Assembly: GCA_963969495.1 (NCBI GenBank)
Contig: OZ018323.1
Location: 79,680,919 to 79,744,918 of the forward strand
Length of the DNA: 64,000 nucleotides
From: Ceratothoa steindachneri
Lineage: Eukaryota > Arthropoda > Malacostraca > Isopoda > Cymothoidae
Direction of reading: 5' to 3'
The position numbers and the translations under genes are program-made. The notes beneath the pieces are model-generated. The model worked only from the letters and a program-made list of their open reading frames with translations. It did no database searches and had not been told where the DNA came from. This document shows, piece by piece, positions 34,985 to 47,708 of this stretch (position 1 is the first letter of the stretch; each line of letters opens with the position of its first letter).

Positions 34985-37536
34985 TAGCTCGGCCCGACAC
35001 GCCCGATGAACAGAACAAAATCCGGTTATGTCCTGCTAAGACCGGCCGTTTCAAAACCACCGAGGGTGGTGACCAATACAGGGCCTTAATAGAGAGTGGA
35101 CAAGTTGAGAAAGTAAAAAATGTGTGGAAGATGAATAGCTAGAATAGAATCGTCAAGGAGGAAACTCTTTTCCTTGCCTCTGATTGCCGACAAAGGCGTG
35201 TGTCATTGCTGGTTGAACTAAAACATTCGTATTTACCTATTTTATGCCGCTCAGGTGCACAAAAGCAGTTTCTTCGCTTATCTTATGCATTAATGAATCA
35301 CAGGATGCATTTGAGGTGATATTATTATTATTATTGAGCATTTGTGCTAATTTGATCCCAATTTTCTACCCATAGAGGAAACAGTTTCTTAAAACAGACT
35401 TGCGTGTGGCCATCTTGTCATCGCTTGATGCTTCTCTGAACGTGTTATACTCACTGATTTTTATCTGATTAAAATTTGAACCGATTAGGTTTTGCTTTAC
35501 CAAAAATGTTCAGAAATTGTTGACAGATCTATTACTGCGTCAGACAATTTTTGTTTAGCCATTGGCATTTGAAGTCATTCATTGTTTTTTGAATGATGAG
35601 CTGTTTCCATTACTAGACACGGAAAAGCAGCCACAAATTCTATCTTTGCCTGCTCTAAATTTCACAAGTAAAATAAGGAAGATTCTTTTTCAAATCCCAT
35701 TCTTGTTGTTGCTGCCAAAAGGTTTTTTTTTTTACTTGACCACCTTCCCAAATTAGTTCCGACCCCGAATGGATTATTGAGATATGAGGCAAGATACCCA
35801 GGGAGAGTAAGACGCCACGAAAAGGCACACATTTATTGATGTCGAAGTTCTAATGATTAGTGGTTATTGCTTTAGAACTGACAGTCTCGGTGATGGTGGT
35901 TGCGAGTCAAAACTAGAGATAGAGTGGTTTTTGAACAGATGGTCGGAGCGAAATGAGTGATTGACTGAGTCCCGTAGCTCTTAAGTGACCCTCCTAGTCA
36001 GGTCAGAGTCGTTAGCCGACTCCATGATAAGTTAAGTCACTACTACTTGCTCCATAATACTCAGTCTACATAGAACGGAGTCAGATTAAAAAAAGTATAT
36101 ACAATAAAAATGCAGCATTAATACAGTATATATGTCGTGGGTTAGCCGAGATTATTATTTTTTTTATTATGATTAATAAAGTGGATCGTACGTTCGTACT
36201 TCCAGTGATCGCTTCAGGATCGATCTCTAAGAGCACTTTTCTTATTTTTATTCTATTAAATAAATATAAAGGGGAGCTCTCTCTTTAATATACTAAATAC
36301 TGCCAACGCAACTCGTCCAAGGATAATTTAAACACTTCAACCAAAATAGACCTTTACTGTACATTAATCAACTCAAACAATATTAATATATACAACTTAA
36401 AAAATGGTTCTTAAGTCCCGTTACCAACACTCGGTTTCTGGTTGCTTTAAGGGAGAACAATTTACTTTAAAAAAAATTCGTCTTTAAGATATACAAATAA
36501 TCTACGTTAAACCCACGGGGATATGGAAATAGAATTGATAACTCACATAAGGTAGTGGTGTTTACCCAAAGAATCCAAACGAAATACCTTCATTCGAATA
36601 TTTTCAGGAGAGGCGTCGTTACTGTAGTTTATTTGCTTCTCAATAGAGGGCGTTACTTCGAACGAGAGGTGGACGAGTGACGTCACGCGGAATTTCGAGG
36701 CGACGGAGGAGAAGGGACCAAAACAAAACGCCGATTGAAGAGGCGATGCGTCGGGCGTTTATGACCTTGAAAAGGTTTTCCCAGACGAGGCTTGAAGATA
36801 GCTGTATGATTTTCTAGCGATTTGGTTTCGCTTGTAGAGCTTCTCTTTTGGGTGAGAAATTTATCTAGTTTGAGGTGTCAAACTCATATAGGGTAAGCTC
36901 ACTTGACGATCTTTCGTAATCTAACTGTGCCGACGGTACTTGGAGGTAAGATCACTTGACAATCTTTGGTAATCGAACTGTGCCGATTATGGTTGGTGCA
37001 ATCTGATATTGCCCAAGAAAATGAAAGTCCTTAACTTGCTGGGGGAATTCTATCCCGGCAAGTTCTTATCGATGTCGTAACGAAACGAAAAAGTCCTCTT
37101 TTTCTCCTGACGAACAGTTTTATACTAGAATTACTCCCACGGGGTAATGGAAGGGGGAGGGGGATAACAAGGGAAGACCCGAGGGTGCCCTGACTTTTGG
37201 GCGTCTGTTATCTCTCTTCCTAGACATTTTAAACTTAGGGAAACTGGATCTCATGTTGAATCGACAGAAGTGGGTATCAATACAGCCGTGATTGGCGTCG
37301 TGTCGCTCTAGGAGAGCGTAATACGAGATCGACAGTTAGTTTGAATTTTTGACTTGTTTGTTGATAAATACCCCCTCGGAGGGTAGGCCTTTTAAGCAGA
37401 GGTCCGGAATAACTGTCCCCTAATTTTACCATTTTTATCGTACTTGTATGTTACCGGAGACTGGGTAGAGTGGCTTAGAGAAACCCAGATGGGTTTTGTT
37501 TTTCTTTCATTGTTTTTCTTTGCCATGAGAAAGACC

Positions 37537-37540
<4 letters not shown>
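34982..37540. other. anonymous DNA; one imperfect 60-bp duplication
   Basis: Nothing coding is supported in 2.5 kb. At 36893-36935 and 36950-36992 two copies of a segment (TCACTTGACGATCTTT / TCACTTGACAATCTTT, then AACTGTGCCGA) lie in tandem. The interval 35760-37390 is more GC-rich with many short inverted motifs and could be an old LTR-type repeat, but no termini were found. Confidence 0.35.

Positions 37541-37602
<62 letters not shown>
37541..37602. repeat. (TA)n microsatellite
   Basis: Pure (TA) run. Overlapping Ile/Tyr frames are artefacts. Confidence 0.98.
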
Positions 37603-37610
<8 letters not shown>

Positions 37611-38089
37611 TATACTCACAACTTCTTAGCTGCCTCGGTTAACTCGTATATCTCTACAATATATATTGAATATACACAATGGTACATCGTCGTGGTATCA
37701 ATTAGGCGAGAACATGATAAGTTTTAAAATTTTGGTCATTTCAAGATATTCATTCTTTGAACCTTCTCACTAAGCCAGTTTTGAAATTAGTTGAAACCCC
37801 ATAATCTTTCTGTCCGCTTCGAGTGACGTTTCCACCAGTGTGTAGCCTGGTTTAGGTGTATCTGTGTGAATTTATGTTTGTGGAGCTCCATCTGTGTGGA
37901 TGTGTAAGTGTAGTTTTATATGTTTGAATTCAACTAGTGTCATTTATCTTGTATTATAAAACAAACTTACTTTTTAAAAATGAAAGGAAATGCATGCTCC
38001 TCGCTGAGTGCTGAAGGCTTTCACAATTTTGGAATTATCTAAGTTTGTTTATGAATAAAGGGAAGGTCCGTCGGTTTGGGGTTTCTAAC
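37603..38089. other. anonymous DNA
   Basis: No gene or repeat recognised. Confidence 0.35.
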
Positions 38090-38515
38090 GGCAGCAGTTC
38101 ACTGGAAACATTAGATATATTGGACAGTGAAAGAATTTTGTTTCCTTATTTTGACAGGGTAGGTAGAGACATTGAAATTTATTATCGAACTTCGGGGATT
38201 TTCAAATTTCTCACCAACAAATGAAAAAAATGTTCTATGCTCTCTAAGGACGTGATGATTTTGCTTCACAGGAAGTTTACGGGAAGAAATTGGATGTGAG
38301 TCGCCCATGTGAGTCTTTCACGCCTATTCAAAGTGACTTAGAGGCATAGACATATCAAGAGGAATAGAAAATGTATACGGCAGTCGCAGAGAACAGCCAT
38401 AAAGAGCTTGTGCTGGGGAGATAGAATTATCAGCCGTAGTTTGAGATCGGCAGGCAAGTAGCACCCAATATACCTGATGGTACCTTTGTTTAAAAGTAGA
38501 ACCATCAAACAAAGA
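38090..38515 (-). pseudogene. possible Gypsy-type integrase C-terminal remnant
   Basis: The minus strand encodes VYWVLLACRSQTTADNSISP followed by AQALYGCSLRLPYTF, close to the end of the Ty3/Gypsy integrase core (LLGLR...SPAELVYG..LRLPGEF). After two stops a frame continues with KQNHHVLREHRTFF, which could be the HVFLR segment that follows in that family. No RT, RNase H or LTR was found nearby. Short and decayed, so only a probable call. Confidence 0.5.
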
Positions 38516-39061
38516 CTTCTTTTACCATTCCCGGAAAATTCTTACCTAGTAAACTCAGAAAAAAGAGATAAGAGTTTTAGGTGCCCGATAGCGAGAAATT
38601 CATCCATGCGAAATCGCCTGTATGGATTCGACTTCAGATAGATAGAGACTTGACCCTTTTGGTTTATCTATCGATGATAGATGGGAGAATGTTAAAGCCC
38701 TAAAATTGAGGGGTAAAAACCTGAAATGATTATATGAATTATAGAAAAACGAGTCTCTGGTATTGTGAATATCTGGTAAGATGGCTTTGGTAATTTATTT
38801 GTTTGCGTTTGTTCGCAGGCTATCCAAGAATGAGAAAGATATTTGATATCGTTATAAATGGGTGGTCAAACAAAGTGAGTGATCATAAGAGATATGGTCT
38901 CACTAATGCTTAAGTAACCTAACCAATGTAAGAGGTTGAAAACTTGTTCGTTAAACGATTCAGGAAGAAGCACTTGAAGTTGACCTTGAAAAGAATCGAC
39001 GAGAATCCTTCCATTAGAGAGAGAGGGAGAGAGAAAGACAGAGAAAGAGAGAGAGAGTGGT
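38516..39061. other. anonymous DNA ending in a GA run
   Basis: No gene supported. (GA)-rich sequence at about 39016-39058 adjoins the CR1 3' end that follows. Confidence 0.5.
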
Positions 39062-39281
39062 GCAGAGGGAGTAACAAGGAGTAACAAGGAAAGGAAGTAC
39101 CCTAGGAGACCTTACGGTCCATTCAAAGAGGGTACCTTTGGACTAGCAATCGAGCGGGCATATGGCTGCTCAATTGTTTTGCGTCCCTAAACGGCCACTT
39201 TTCAAGACTTTGCCTAGTCTTGACTTGAACTGGTCAACAGATTCACTGTTGACAACTTCCACTGGAAGTGCGTTCCACTTG
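39062..39281 (-). mobile_element. CR1-like LINE (subfamily 1), 3' fragment
   Basis: About 220 bp nearly identical to the 3' end of the copies at 11.47 and 13.69 kb, starting at the terminal GTAACAAGG repeats and including CCTTACGGTCCATTCA. It is cut at GTTCCACTT and continues into GA-rich DNA. Only the extreme 3' end was copied, typical of a strongly 5'-truncated insertion. Confidence 0.9.
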
Positions 39282-39454
39282 AAGGAGAGAAGGGTAGAGG
39301 GGTTACGAGGAGAGAGAGATATATACAGAGAAAGAATAGGGGAGAGGAGGAACGAAGAGAGAAAAAGACAGAAAGAACGGGGTAGGGAGAGAGGGGATGA
39401 GATATATATATATATATATATAGATAGTGAGAGATAGAGATATATAGGAAGAGC
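39282..39454. repeat. GA-rich DNA with a short (TA) run
   Basis: Purine-rich repeats around a (TA)9 run at 39403-39421. It separates the 3' ends of two CR1 subfamilies. Confidence 0.9.
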
Positions 39455-39488
39455 GAGAGTTACAAGGAGGTAAAGGAAATAAGGAAAA

Positions 39489-39514
39489 CTCGAAGGGTTT
39501 ACTACCCCTTCGAG
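39489..39514 (-). other. LINE 3' stem-loop
   Basis: CTCGAAGGG and CCCTTCGAG form a perfect 9-bp stem with an 8-nt loop about 35 nt from the 3' end of the subfamily 2 CR1 element. In CR1 and similar LINEs a 3' hairpin of this kind is a recognition site for the element's own RT. Confidence 0.75.
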
Positions 39515-41888
39515 ATTTCCATGTTTGTTTACCTATTTCCATACATACGAGTTGTCCCAATATAATCTTGTCTAACCTATTTTAAAACATAGCGGCGCTT
39601 GTACTTTTCACAACATGTTTGGGCAGTCGATTCCTTGCGCTGATTATCAGATACGAAAAGTAATTTACATTAGCGTTAGTGAAGACTCTTTTAGCCTCTA
39701 ATTTCCATATATTTCCATGCGTTTGATTTTTGTTAATTGTGAAAAGCTTCTTGTAATTCAGATCGTTGATGCTGTTTACAATTCTGTAAATGGAGACTAG
39801 TTTCCCTCGTAGTCTTCTTGTCTCCATCGAAAACAAGGGGAGGTTTGTCAGCCTTGTTTCGTCGTAGCTTTTGTGCCCGATTAATAGTAGCAATTTCGTT
39901 GTTCTAGCCTGCACCTTCTCCAGCTTCCGCACGTCTTTCCTCAGTGAAGGTGACCATATCTATGCACAGTATTCCTGGTGTGGCCGTACTAGTCAGTAAC
40001 ACAACGAAAGGAATTGAAAGAACTGCTTGAGGTAACCCAATATTTTCATTGCCCTCTTTTCTGCCTCTATACATTGTTTCGAAGATTTCAAATCGCTTGT
40101 GACAAGTACTCCTAGGTCTTTCTCTTTCTCTGTTGTAGTTCACTTACAATCCTTTAATGTGTAGTCTTTCTTTGATTTATGTATCTTATGTGTATAAACC
40201 CCTACTTATTTTCATAAAACAGCGCCTGTCGGGTTTCGGACCATTTACCTATTTTGTATAGGTCCCGTGGGAGTTTAACCATATCCTCGGAATTCACCGC
40301 ACTGGCTCATAGTTTAGTATCGTCTGCGAACTTAGAGATGTTACAATAAATTCCAGCATCTATGTCATTAATATATATATAATAAACAACAATGGACCGA
40401 GCACTGAACCTTGTGGAACTCCAAAAGCTACTGTGGTCTAGTCTGATGCCGATCCATTAACAACTACTCTTTGTTTCCGATTTTCCAGCTAATATTCTAT
40501 CCATTCAACTACTTTTCTTGAAATTCCGAAAGCCTTCACATTTTGCGTCAACCTCTTGTCGAAGACCTTTCTAAAGTCCAGGAAAAGAATGTCCACTGCT
40601 TTGTGTTCATCATTAAGATCAAAGATATTATGATCAAAATAAGAGGTTCGTTAAGCCCGATCTGTGTTTCCTAAAGCCAAGCTGTGATTCATTTATCAAT
40701 TTACATATGTTCCTCAAAGTGTTAGAGTATTCTGTCAGAAATTATTAATTCAAGCAGCCCAAGAGATGTTAACCTAATCTACCTACAGTGATTTGGGTTT
40801 TCCTTGTCTTTTTTTAAATATTGGTGATATGTTTGCCATTTTCCAACATGACGCTTAACGTCATGTTTCGCTTGTACTTGACAACCGCTTCAAGGATTGT
40901 TTGACTCATGTTTCGGTGGTGAATACAGTTACAAAATATTTATGTAATACAGTTTCTATTTCTCAATCTTAAAACTTTAGGGAACATATGTTGTCTCTAT
41001 CGCACCTAAGCTATTATTTATCTGCTTTCTACTGCTGACATGGGCCAAGAACTCATTTGGATTACCTATGTATCGAAAGCGACTCTGATTTCTTCATTAC
41101 ACTTTTCCTCTCTAATGAGTCAATTTACTTTTCTATACTGGACTACTTAGTTGTGAGCGTTTGTCTGAGACGGTGTTTCAATCGTTAACTTGAATGCCTC
41201 ATTTCTACTTCTAATTTTTTTTTTATATATATTGTCAGAGAGCTAGTTCGGTGAGACTTTTGAGTTGCCTTTGATTGTTCTATATGGAACGGATTTGGTT
41301 TGCTCAGATATCATTTGTGTTTTAAATTAACTTTGCTCTTCATTAATGTTGTTGTACTACATAGGCCGAACCTCTGACATGTTATGTCTGAGGACAAGGA
41401 AATTGGCATAATTTAGAGCTAATTTTCTACTTTTAATATTTCTTATCGTTCCCGAACTTTTGAGGTCAAAGCGAGTTAGGTTGTGGTCACGACTACCTAC
41501 TGGGTGCATCAATAACTAAATTATTTACAAGATCATCCTCATTTGTAAATAATAGCTCAAGTGTATTGCAATCCCTGGTTGGGCCCTCTACCCATTGGGT
41601 TAGTAGGTTATCGTTCATACAATCATTAATCCTCTCGCCCTCTGCATTAGCTATATTGATTTGCCAGTCATATTTGAGCAGTTGAAATCCCCAAAGATTA
41701 GAGCAATTTTGTTCTGAATTCTATTATTAATTTGGCTCTGAAGATCGGCATCTTCCTCTCACGTGAAGTGGGGTCTTCTGTAAAGCGATATATTAGGATT
41801 TTTATTATTCTGATATAGTGTGACTCTTAAGTATTTCGTAATTTGAATTGATGTGTCCTCTTGTTGGAAATAAACTCTCTCTCTCTCT

Positions 41889-41890
<2 letters not shown>

Positions 41891-41975
<85 letters not shown>
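41891..41975. repeat. (TA)n microsatellite inside the CR1 endonuclease region
   Basis: Pure (TA) run of about 85 bp that interrupts the endonuclease domain between [12 protein letters not shown] and the [13 protein letters not shown] motif. Confidence 0.98.
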
Positions 41976-41978
<3 letters not shown>

Positions 41979-43230
41979 TATACCCCCTCTTTCACTCCCA
42001 ATCCGATCTTTGTTAAACATTTTGAACCCTCAGATTTCCAATTCTGATGCGTAATCTCTCGCGTCGCTGTGTATCTAACTTTCTGTTATTCCTATTATGT
42101 GGCCAAGAAGAACTTTTGTTTCTATTAAGTATTTTAGGTATTTTGTGTTAACTGTTTGCTTGAGTCGTTTGTCGAAAGGTCCCTCCCGTGACTTTTTTTA
42201 TATATATATAAAAAAAACCATGTGTGATGGCAGATTAGTTTTGTCAAATTAGCTTCAAGTCAGTCACCAGTTGTTGTTTTTTTTTGGGGGGGGGGATTTT
42301 TTTGCCTCTGGAGTTAAAATGTATTAAATCTTTACAGAAATATTCTTTATCGTTCCCAAAGGTTGGGGGAAAGTATATAAATTTAATTCTCTATTTAATT
42401 AAAGCGTCTCTGGGTGCGGCTAATCTTGGCAGAATACCTACTACCATTCCAAAATCCTTCTTATCCTTTAGGTTGTTGATTAAGTCTTCAAACTCCTCTA
42501 TTATCGGATGTTTTAGCTTCCGACTTATTCTGGAAAATATCGTTTGTTCCGACATGGATAATTATGGGTTCTTTTCTATCTTTACAACGTTCTTAGCCAA
42601 TTAGTCTTGGCACCTGGGTAACATCTATTTTTCCTTCTACTTTGTATAGGTGTGTGGTGCCTTTTTTTCTTTGATGTTCACAATTTTACCAAAGAAATCG
42701 CATTGATTCCTAACCATAGTATCGTCAAGCAACATTGTTTCAAGTTAGGAATATTATGATCCTTATCATCTCTGAGAGTTGCAGAGCGGTTCTGCAACTC
42801 CGCTGGATCAGGGCTTGATTCAAGAATTCGTCTGGATCTTCCCTTCTACATTAATTATTTTACTCACTATTTTTTCAATTTTATAGTTAATTTCTTGGTC
42901 GTAAATGTCTAATGTTTGGTGTGTTTCTTTGTTTATTTTCAGGGCAACTACTCGACAATCAAGGTATTTAATCATTTCCTCTATGTAGAATCTCCTTTGA
43001 TGGCTTTCCTCCATAACAAGGAAAAGACAAACCAAACACTATTCTGGGTTAGGTTTTTTGAACTACCTTCAGAAAGTGATGAGCACCACTGATTAAACCA
43101 CAAGTTGCGCAAATAGCAGTTGAACCCACGCCATTTTTCCACTGAAAATAGAAAACGGAAGCTAGAGTGGGGAACAAAATTAGACGGGTGTGAATTCAGT
43201 AGAAAACGGGAATTTAGTGAAAACAAAATT

Positions 43231-44154
43231 AGAATAGATAGATAAATATATATGTATGTAATTAAGTTAGAATACAGAAGGAATCAATGGAAGACAAATT
43301 AACAAGAAAGAAAGAATACAATGGTATTTGTATGAAATTTTATTTTCTGGTTAGGTGTTAAGCAAAATACAGGCAACGAAGATCAATTTTTCTAATTAGA
43401 ATACAAGAGGAGCTAGCTTCGCCACTCCTCCTTACAGAAGGAGCTTGCGCTTCGCTGACAGACTTTTGGTCTCTAATATCATGATTCTCTTTTTTTTCAT
43501 CTAAATTTGCTATAATAATTTCAATGCCAAAATTTTAATAAATCTTCTGAACTTCACCATTTGTAATTCTTTTAGTTTTAAAAAAGTCATAAAAATTCGA
43601 TACTTATATTTATTTCTAAACTTTACCATTTTATTTTTTTTATATTATAAAGGAATTATTAGAAATAACTTTGATAAAAAAATTAAATCTACTTAGGTGA
43701 CAACCGAACGAAAAGAAAAAATCTTATTCAAACCTTCAAAAAATCTCGTTCTTAAAATAGGGGGTTATAGAAGAGGATGAATGCAGTTAAATTAAACAAT
43801 GAAAAAGGGGAAGAAATAATTTTATAAATATTATATTCAAATACAGTAGAATTGAAGGAAAAATAATGATACGTGAATTATTAGTAAAAGTAGGGTAAAC
43901 AAGCTATTTATGAGTAAAATATTGACGAAAGATTGCCGTTAAACGTAGCGTTTTACACGTGGAAGCCTGGAAGTGTTTGTTTATTTTAAATTCTTCTTAA
44001 TTAAGCTCTTGCACAAATTATGAAATGGAGGAATATATTTCACGATGTTTAAAGAGTGTATTACTTTGTAAAATATAAATAACTATATATAATTTATAAA
44101 ACCGGAGCAATCTTTAAACTTGACCTTCTGATAACAATTCTAATGAGAGAGAGG
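43231..44154. other. AT-rich DNA with a dispersed motif
   Basis: No gene seen. At 43416-43456 the minus strand carries AGCGAAGCGCAAGCT and GGCGAAGC, as at 9431-9460, but with an 18-bp instead of 6-bp gap. Confidence 0.5.
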
Positions 44155-44160
44155 TGTATA

Positions 44161-44250
<90 letters not shown>
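44155..44250. repeat. (TA)n microsatellite
   Basis: (TA) run with one TTTA and one GTA interruption. Confidence 0.97.
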
Positions 44251-44252
<2 letters not shown>

Positions 44253-44699
44253 TGTAGTTGGGTAGCAGTCTTTCTTGAATGCACATTTTGTTGAAGACCA
44301 TTGTGAATTTTGCCTTAATTAATTTCCGTTGGCAATTTTCTCATCTTCTAACTATCTTTTTTATTCCATCTTGTAGATGGTGGATCACTTGTCCAGTATT
44401 CATCTCTTTTTAAATGAATGTTTGGTAAAAAACAAACTAAATTGCTAAGCTTTCGATTTTATTCGATTATCTTCGGAGCGTTTTGATATGTTCTTGCTTC
44501 CTTTACCGATGTATTGATTGGAGTGAGGTCTGGCAGAATTTGCAGCTGATGAGATATGAGTGGGATAGAGGGGATAGCATGAGAGAGGGGTTTTTTTGTT
44601 GTTTTTTTGGTACAAAAATACTTAAACCTAGTGTGCTATTAGGGAAGGGGTATGTTAAAAGTATACTCGTATATGTGGGAGTAGTGTGATTTAGGTTGC
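44251..44699. other. anonymous DNA
   Basis: No gene or repeat recognised. Confidence 0.35.
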
Positions 44700-44965
44700 C
44701 AGGTTACTGGCTCTTCAATTTCTTTTGATGTTCTAATTACGTTTCCTTCTTTATTTGTCCTTCTGTATTTTGGTTGATTCTAATTTTGGTTTATTTTTCC
44801 TTATCTTGTATTTTTCTTTGTCTCGTTATTGTTTTCTTATTGGTGCTTCTAATTCGTCAAATTTGGTGTTACATTCGTAAGTTAATTTATTAATTGTTGC
44901 TTGTTTAGGTACCTTAATAGTAGCGTAGTTCTAATTCTCTTCTCTTTTTTTTGTCTTGTTTGTTT

Positions 44966-47675
44966 TTAGGCGTTTATGCCGTTATAATTGGTTTTATGTT
45001 CTAGATTTTGTATAACCAGTGATCTACTGGTCTCGGCGTGTTCTTCTTCTATTTTCTGCCAGATTAATCTGGCCCGTTTCTCCAAGATCTTGTTTAGCGG
45101 TTCTAATCCAGCTGTTTGTATGATGTCCCATAGTCTTTTTCCTTCTCTTCTCTTTGTATTTGTGATCAGGTATGCAGCTGTGTTTTGTTGTTTCTGGAGT
45201 TTCTTCTTGTTCGTTAATGATAACGTATGTGTGGGAATCGTCCGGTACACGAGCACCGATTCCACAAAAGCCTTATATAGGGTCTTTTTTGTCTTAGTGC
45301 TGAGATCTTTAAGGTTATATAGGAGTCGTAACCCCATTTTGGCCTTAGAGATTCTCTCTCCTATGTGGGCGTGGTACCCTCTTTCATTTAGTTGTAGGCC
45401 TAACACTTTTCCTTGGTTTGTATAGTCGTAGTTTCGTCCGTCTATGTGCATTCTTTCCTTCTTATTCCTCATGATTGATATTATTTTAAATTTACTTGTA
45501 TTAGTTTTAATTTTCCATTTTTTCTCAAATTGGTTTATGTTGTTAAGTTCTCTCTCTGTCATTCTGGCTTGCCATCTGGGGTTCGTGAATGGCGTGGAAA
45601 TCACTTGACTCATATCATCTACGTACTAGATATTCATGCCTGCTGTTGTTATTGGGGCTGGTATATCCGCTGTATAGATAGAGTATAAGGTGGGGCTGAG
45701 ACCCCCCCCCCTTGCGGGACTCCCGTTTGGAGATGGAATAGGGGTCCATCGTACTCTTCTATACTTATGTACGCATTTCTGTCCGATGAGTAATCAGCCA
45801 GGATTCTCTCCATCCGGATGCCGAGTTCGAGCTGGAACAATTTGTGCTTCAGCCCGTCGACCCAGACCTTGTCGAAGGCCTTCTCGACATCCCGAAGTAC
45901 CACGTCCACGTATCTCCCTTCTGCCTTTGCCTGGGTGATTCTTCCTGTAATAATTGCGAGTGCCATTGTTGCATCTCTGTTTCCCCTAAATCCGTATTGA
46001 TGTTTGTTGTACTTTCCTTCTTCTTCTAAGTGCTGTATTAGTCAGTTGTTGATGATCTTCTCGAACACCTTTCCGAGAAAGTTTAGGAGCGATATAGGCC
46101 TGAAACTGGACACCATATTTGGTGGCTTACCAGGTTTCGGTAGGAAAATCATTCTCGCTAACTTAAAAATTCTTGGAAATGCTCCGATGTTTAGGAAGGC
46201 GTTGAAGAGATTTGTTATGCTGTTAATTATGTTCTCTGGGGTTCTCATATAGTTATTTTTTGTGAGACCTGTTGTTCCAGGGGTCTTCTGCTTGAAGGAG
46301 CTTATTGTCATCTTCACTTCCTCTGGTGTTATTATAACCCCTGGGCCTGTTCGTGAATTTGTATTGGTGTCAACTCTTATGCGGGGTGTTATCCGTTCCT
46401 CGTTGTTCCTGAGACTTTCGTTCACTATTTGTTCCGTTATTCTATCGAACCTTTCGTTGTCTTCTTCTTTGGTAGTGTAAATTCTCTCCCAGTGTTCCCT
46501 AAACTTTTCTTCTAACTCTCTACCGTTTGTTATGAAATCTTCCTCCTCGTTTTTAATAAAAATCTTTTCCCTCGGTGTTCTACCCTTTATTGCCTTTACT
46601 TTGTTCAAAAATTCTTTTGGATTTACTGTGTATTCTATGTTATCTATAAACTCTTTCCATTTGTCTTCTTGTTGTTCGTTTATCAAGAAGACCATTTCTT
46701 CTTTTACTCTTTTTAATTCCTCGCTTCTTTCTGTTTCTGTTCCTAATTCCTTCATTTCTGTGTATTTCTCTGTTATACTTCTTGCTTTCCTGTTCATTTC
46801 ATTCGTCCACTTTGGGTGTGGCAGGGTTTTATATTGTATTTTAGGGATGCTCGCTTCGTCTGCTTCCTTTATTTTTCCTATGAGGGAATTCATAGCTTCC
46901 TCAAGCTCCTCTCGGGTTTTTCCATTTAAGTCTGGCTGCGTATATCCCTCCAGTATCTCTGTGTATGTGCCCCAATTCGCCATCCTGTAGGACTTTCTGG
47001 TCTTAATTGGGGTTTGTATTGGATTTTGGTTAATTGTGATCAAAATTCCAATGTGGTCACTACATGCTATGGGAACCGGTTCCATATGGATGTTGAAGGG
47101 GAGTCTGGGCGTGGTCATTACAACGTCCGGCTTTGTGGAGGCTCTTCCAGTGATGTAAGTCGGGGAGTCCGGACCTGCTCTTTCGACTATATTCCTTTCC
47201 ATCAGCAGTTCTAGATTTGTTCCTGCGGGGTTCTTACTGCGATAACCTGATTCCCAAATTCTCGCATTAAGATTCCCCAGTAGAATGGCTGGATAGATTT
47301 TGCCCAGCAGTTCCATTACCGAATGGATTGGAATATAAGAGCGACGGGGTGGTTGGTAGGCCGCTACGATTGTGAGCGGGCTGTGCTCCATCTCCACCGT
47401 CGCGGCCACGTAGGCCTCGTCCACTTCCCGTTCCTGGGTATACTTTATACATTATTTTAATGGCGATGGCTGTCCCATCAAATCTTTCCCCCGTGGGGTT
47501 TTTCCTAATGATATTGTAGTTATAAATTTTCATATTTTCATCATCTTTTAGGCTGTGTTCTGATATCGTGATGATATCAGGGTCTATATTTTTAAATATG
47601 TTACCGTATTGGATGGATTTCATTTTCCACCCGTTTGTGTTGATGTGTAGTATCCGTAGCTTTCTTTGGTTTCAT
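44966..47675 (-). pseudogene. L1 ORF2: endonuclease and reverse transcriptase
   Basis: Starts near 47675 (KLRILHINTNGWKMKSIQYG) with APE-type endonuclease motifs: ITISEHSLKD, RFDGTAIAIK, VAAYQPPRR, LLGNLNAR and ACSDHIGILI. RT blocks follow: FRPISLLNFLGKVFEKIINN, RDATMALAIITGRI, VDVVLRDVEKAFDKVW, a QTGVPQG block and YVDD at 45614-45625. The C-terminal region runs to 44966. Lesions: a frameshift near 47440, TAA after IINN (about 46040), a frameshift at a run of 9 G just after GVPQ (about 45707) and TAG before YVDD. A 460-codon stretch (46042-47424) is still open, so decay is recent compared with the CR1 copies. It would nick the target and copy the element RNA. Confidence 0.9.
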
Positions 47676-47708
47676 TTTATTTTACCTTTTTGATTTGGGA
47701 TTTTGGTG

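Larger units (their letters stand above)
39455..43230 (-). mobile_element. CR1-like LINE (subfamily 2), long, decayed, ORF1 and ORF2 traces
   Basis: A nearly complete minus-strand CR1 element of about 3.8 kb. From 3' to 5': a stem-loop (39489-39514); a C-terminal frame LEKVQARTTKLLLLIGHKSY; FADD at about 40318-40329 after [30 protein letters not shown]; endonuclease traces ALIFGDFN, RDHNLTRFD and [12 protein letters not shown] (41480-42060), split by a (TA)n array at 41891-41975; then ORF1 with an SGNH block IIIHVGTNDIFQNKSEAK near 42540 and a Cys-rich finger TAICATCGLISGAHH near 43100. Dozens of stops and frameshifts. The family normally inserts by target-primed reverse transcription and lacks LTRs. 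Confidence 0.88.
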
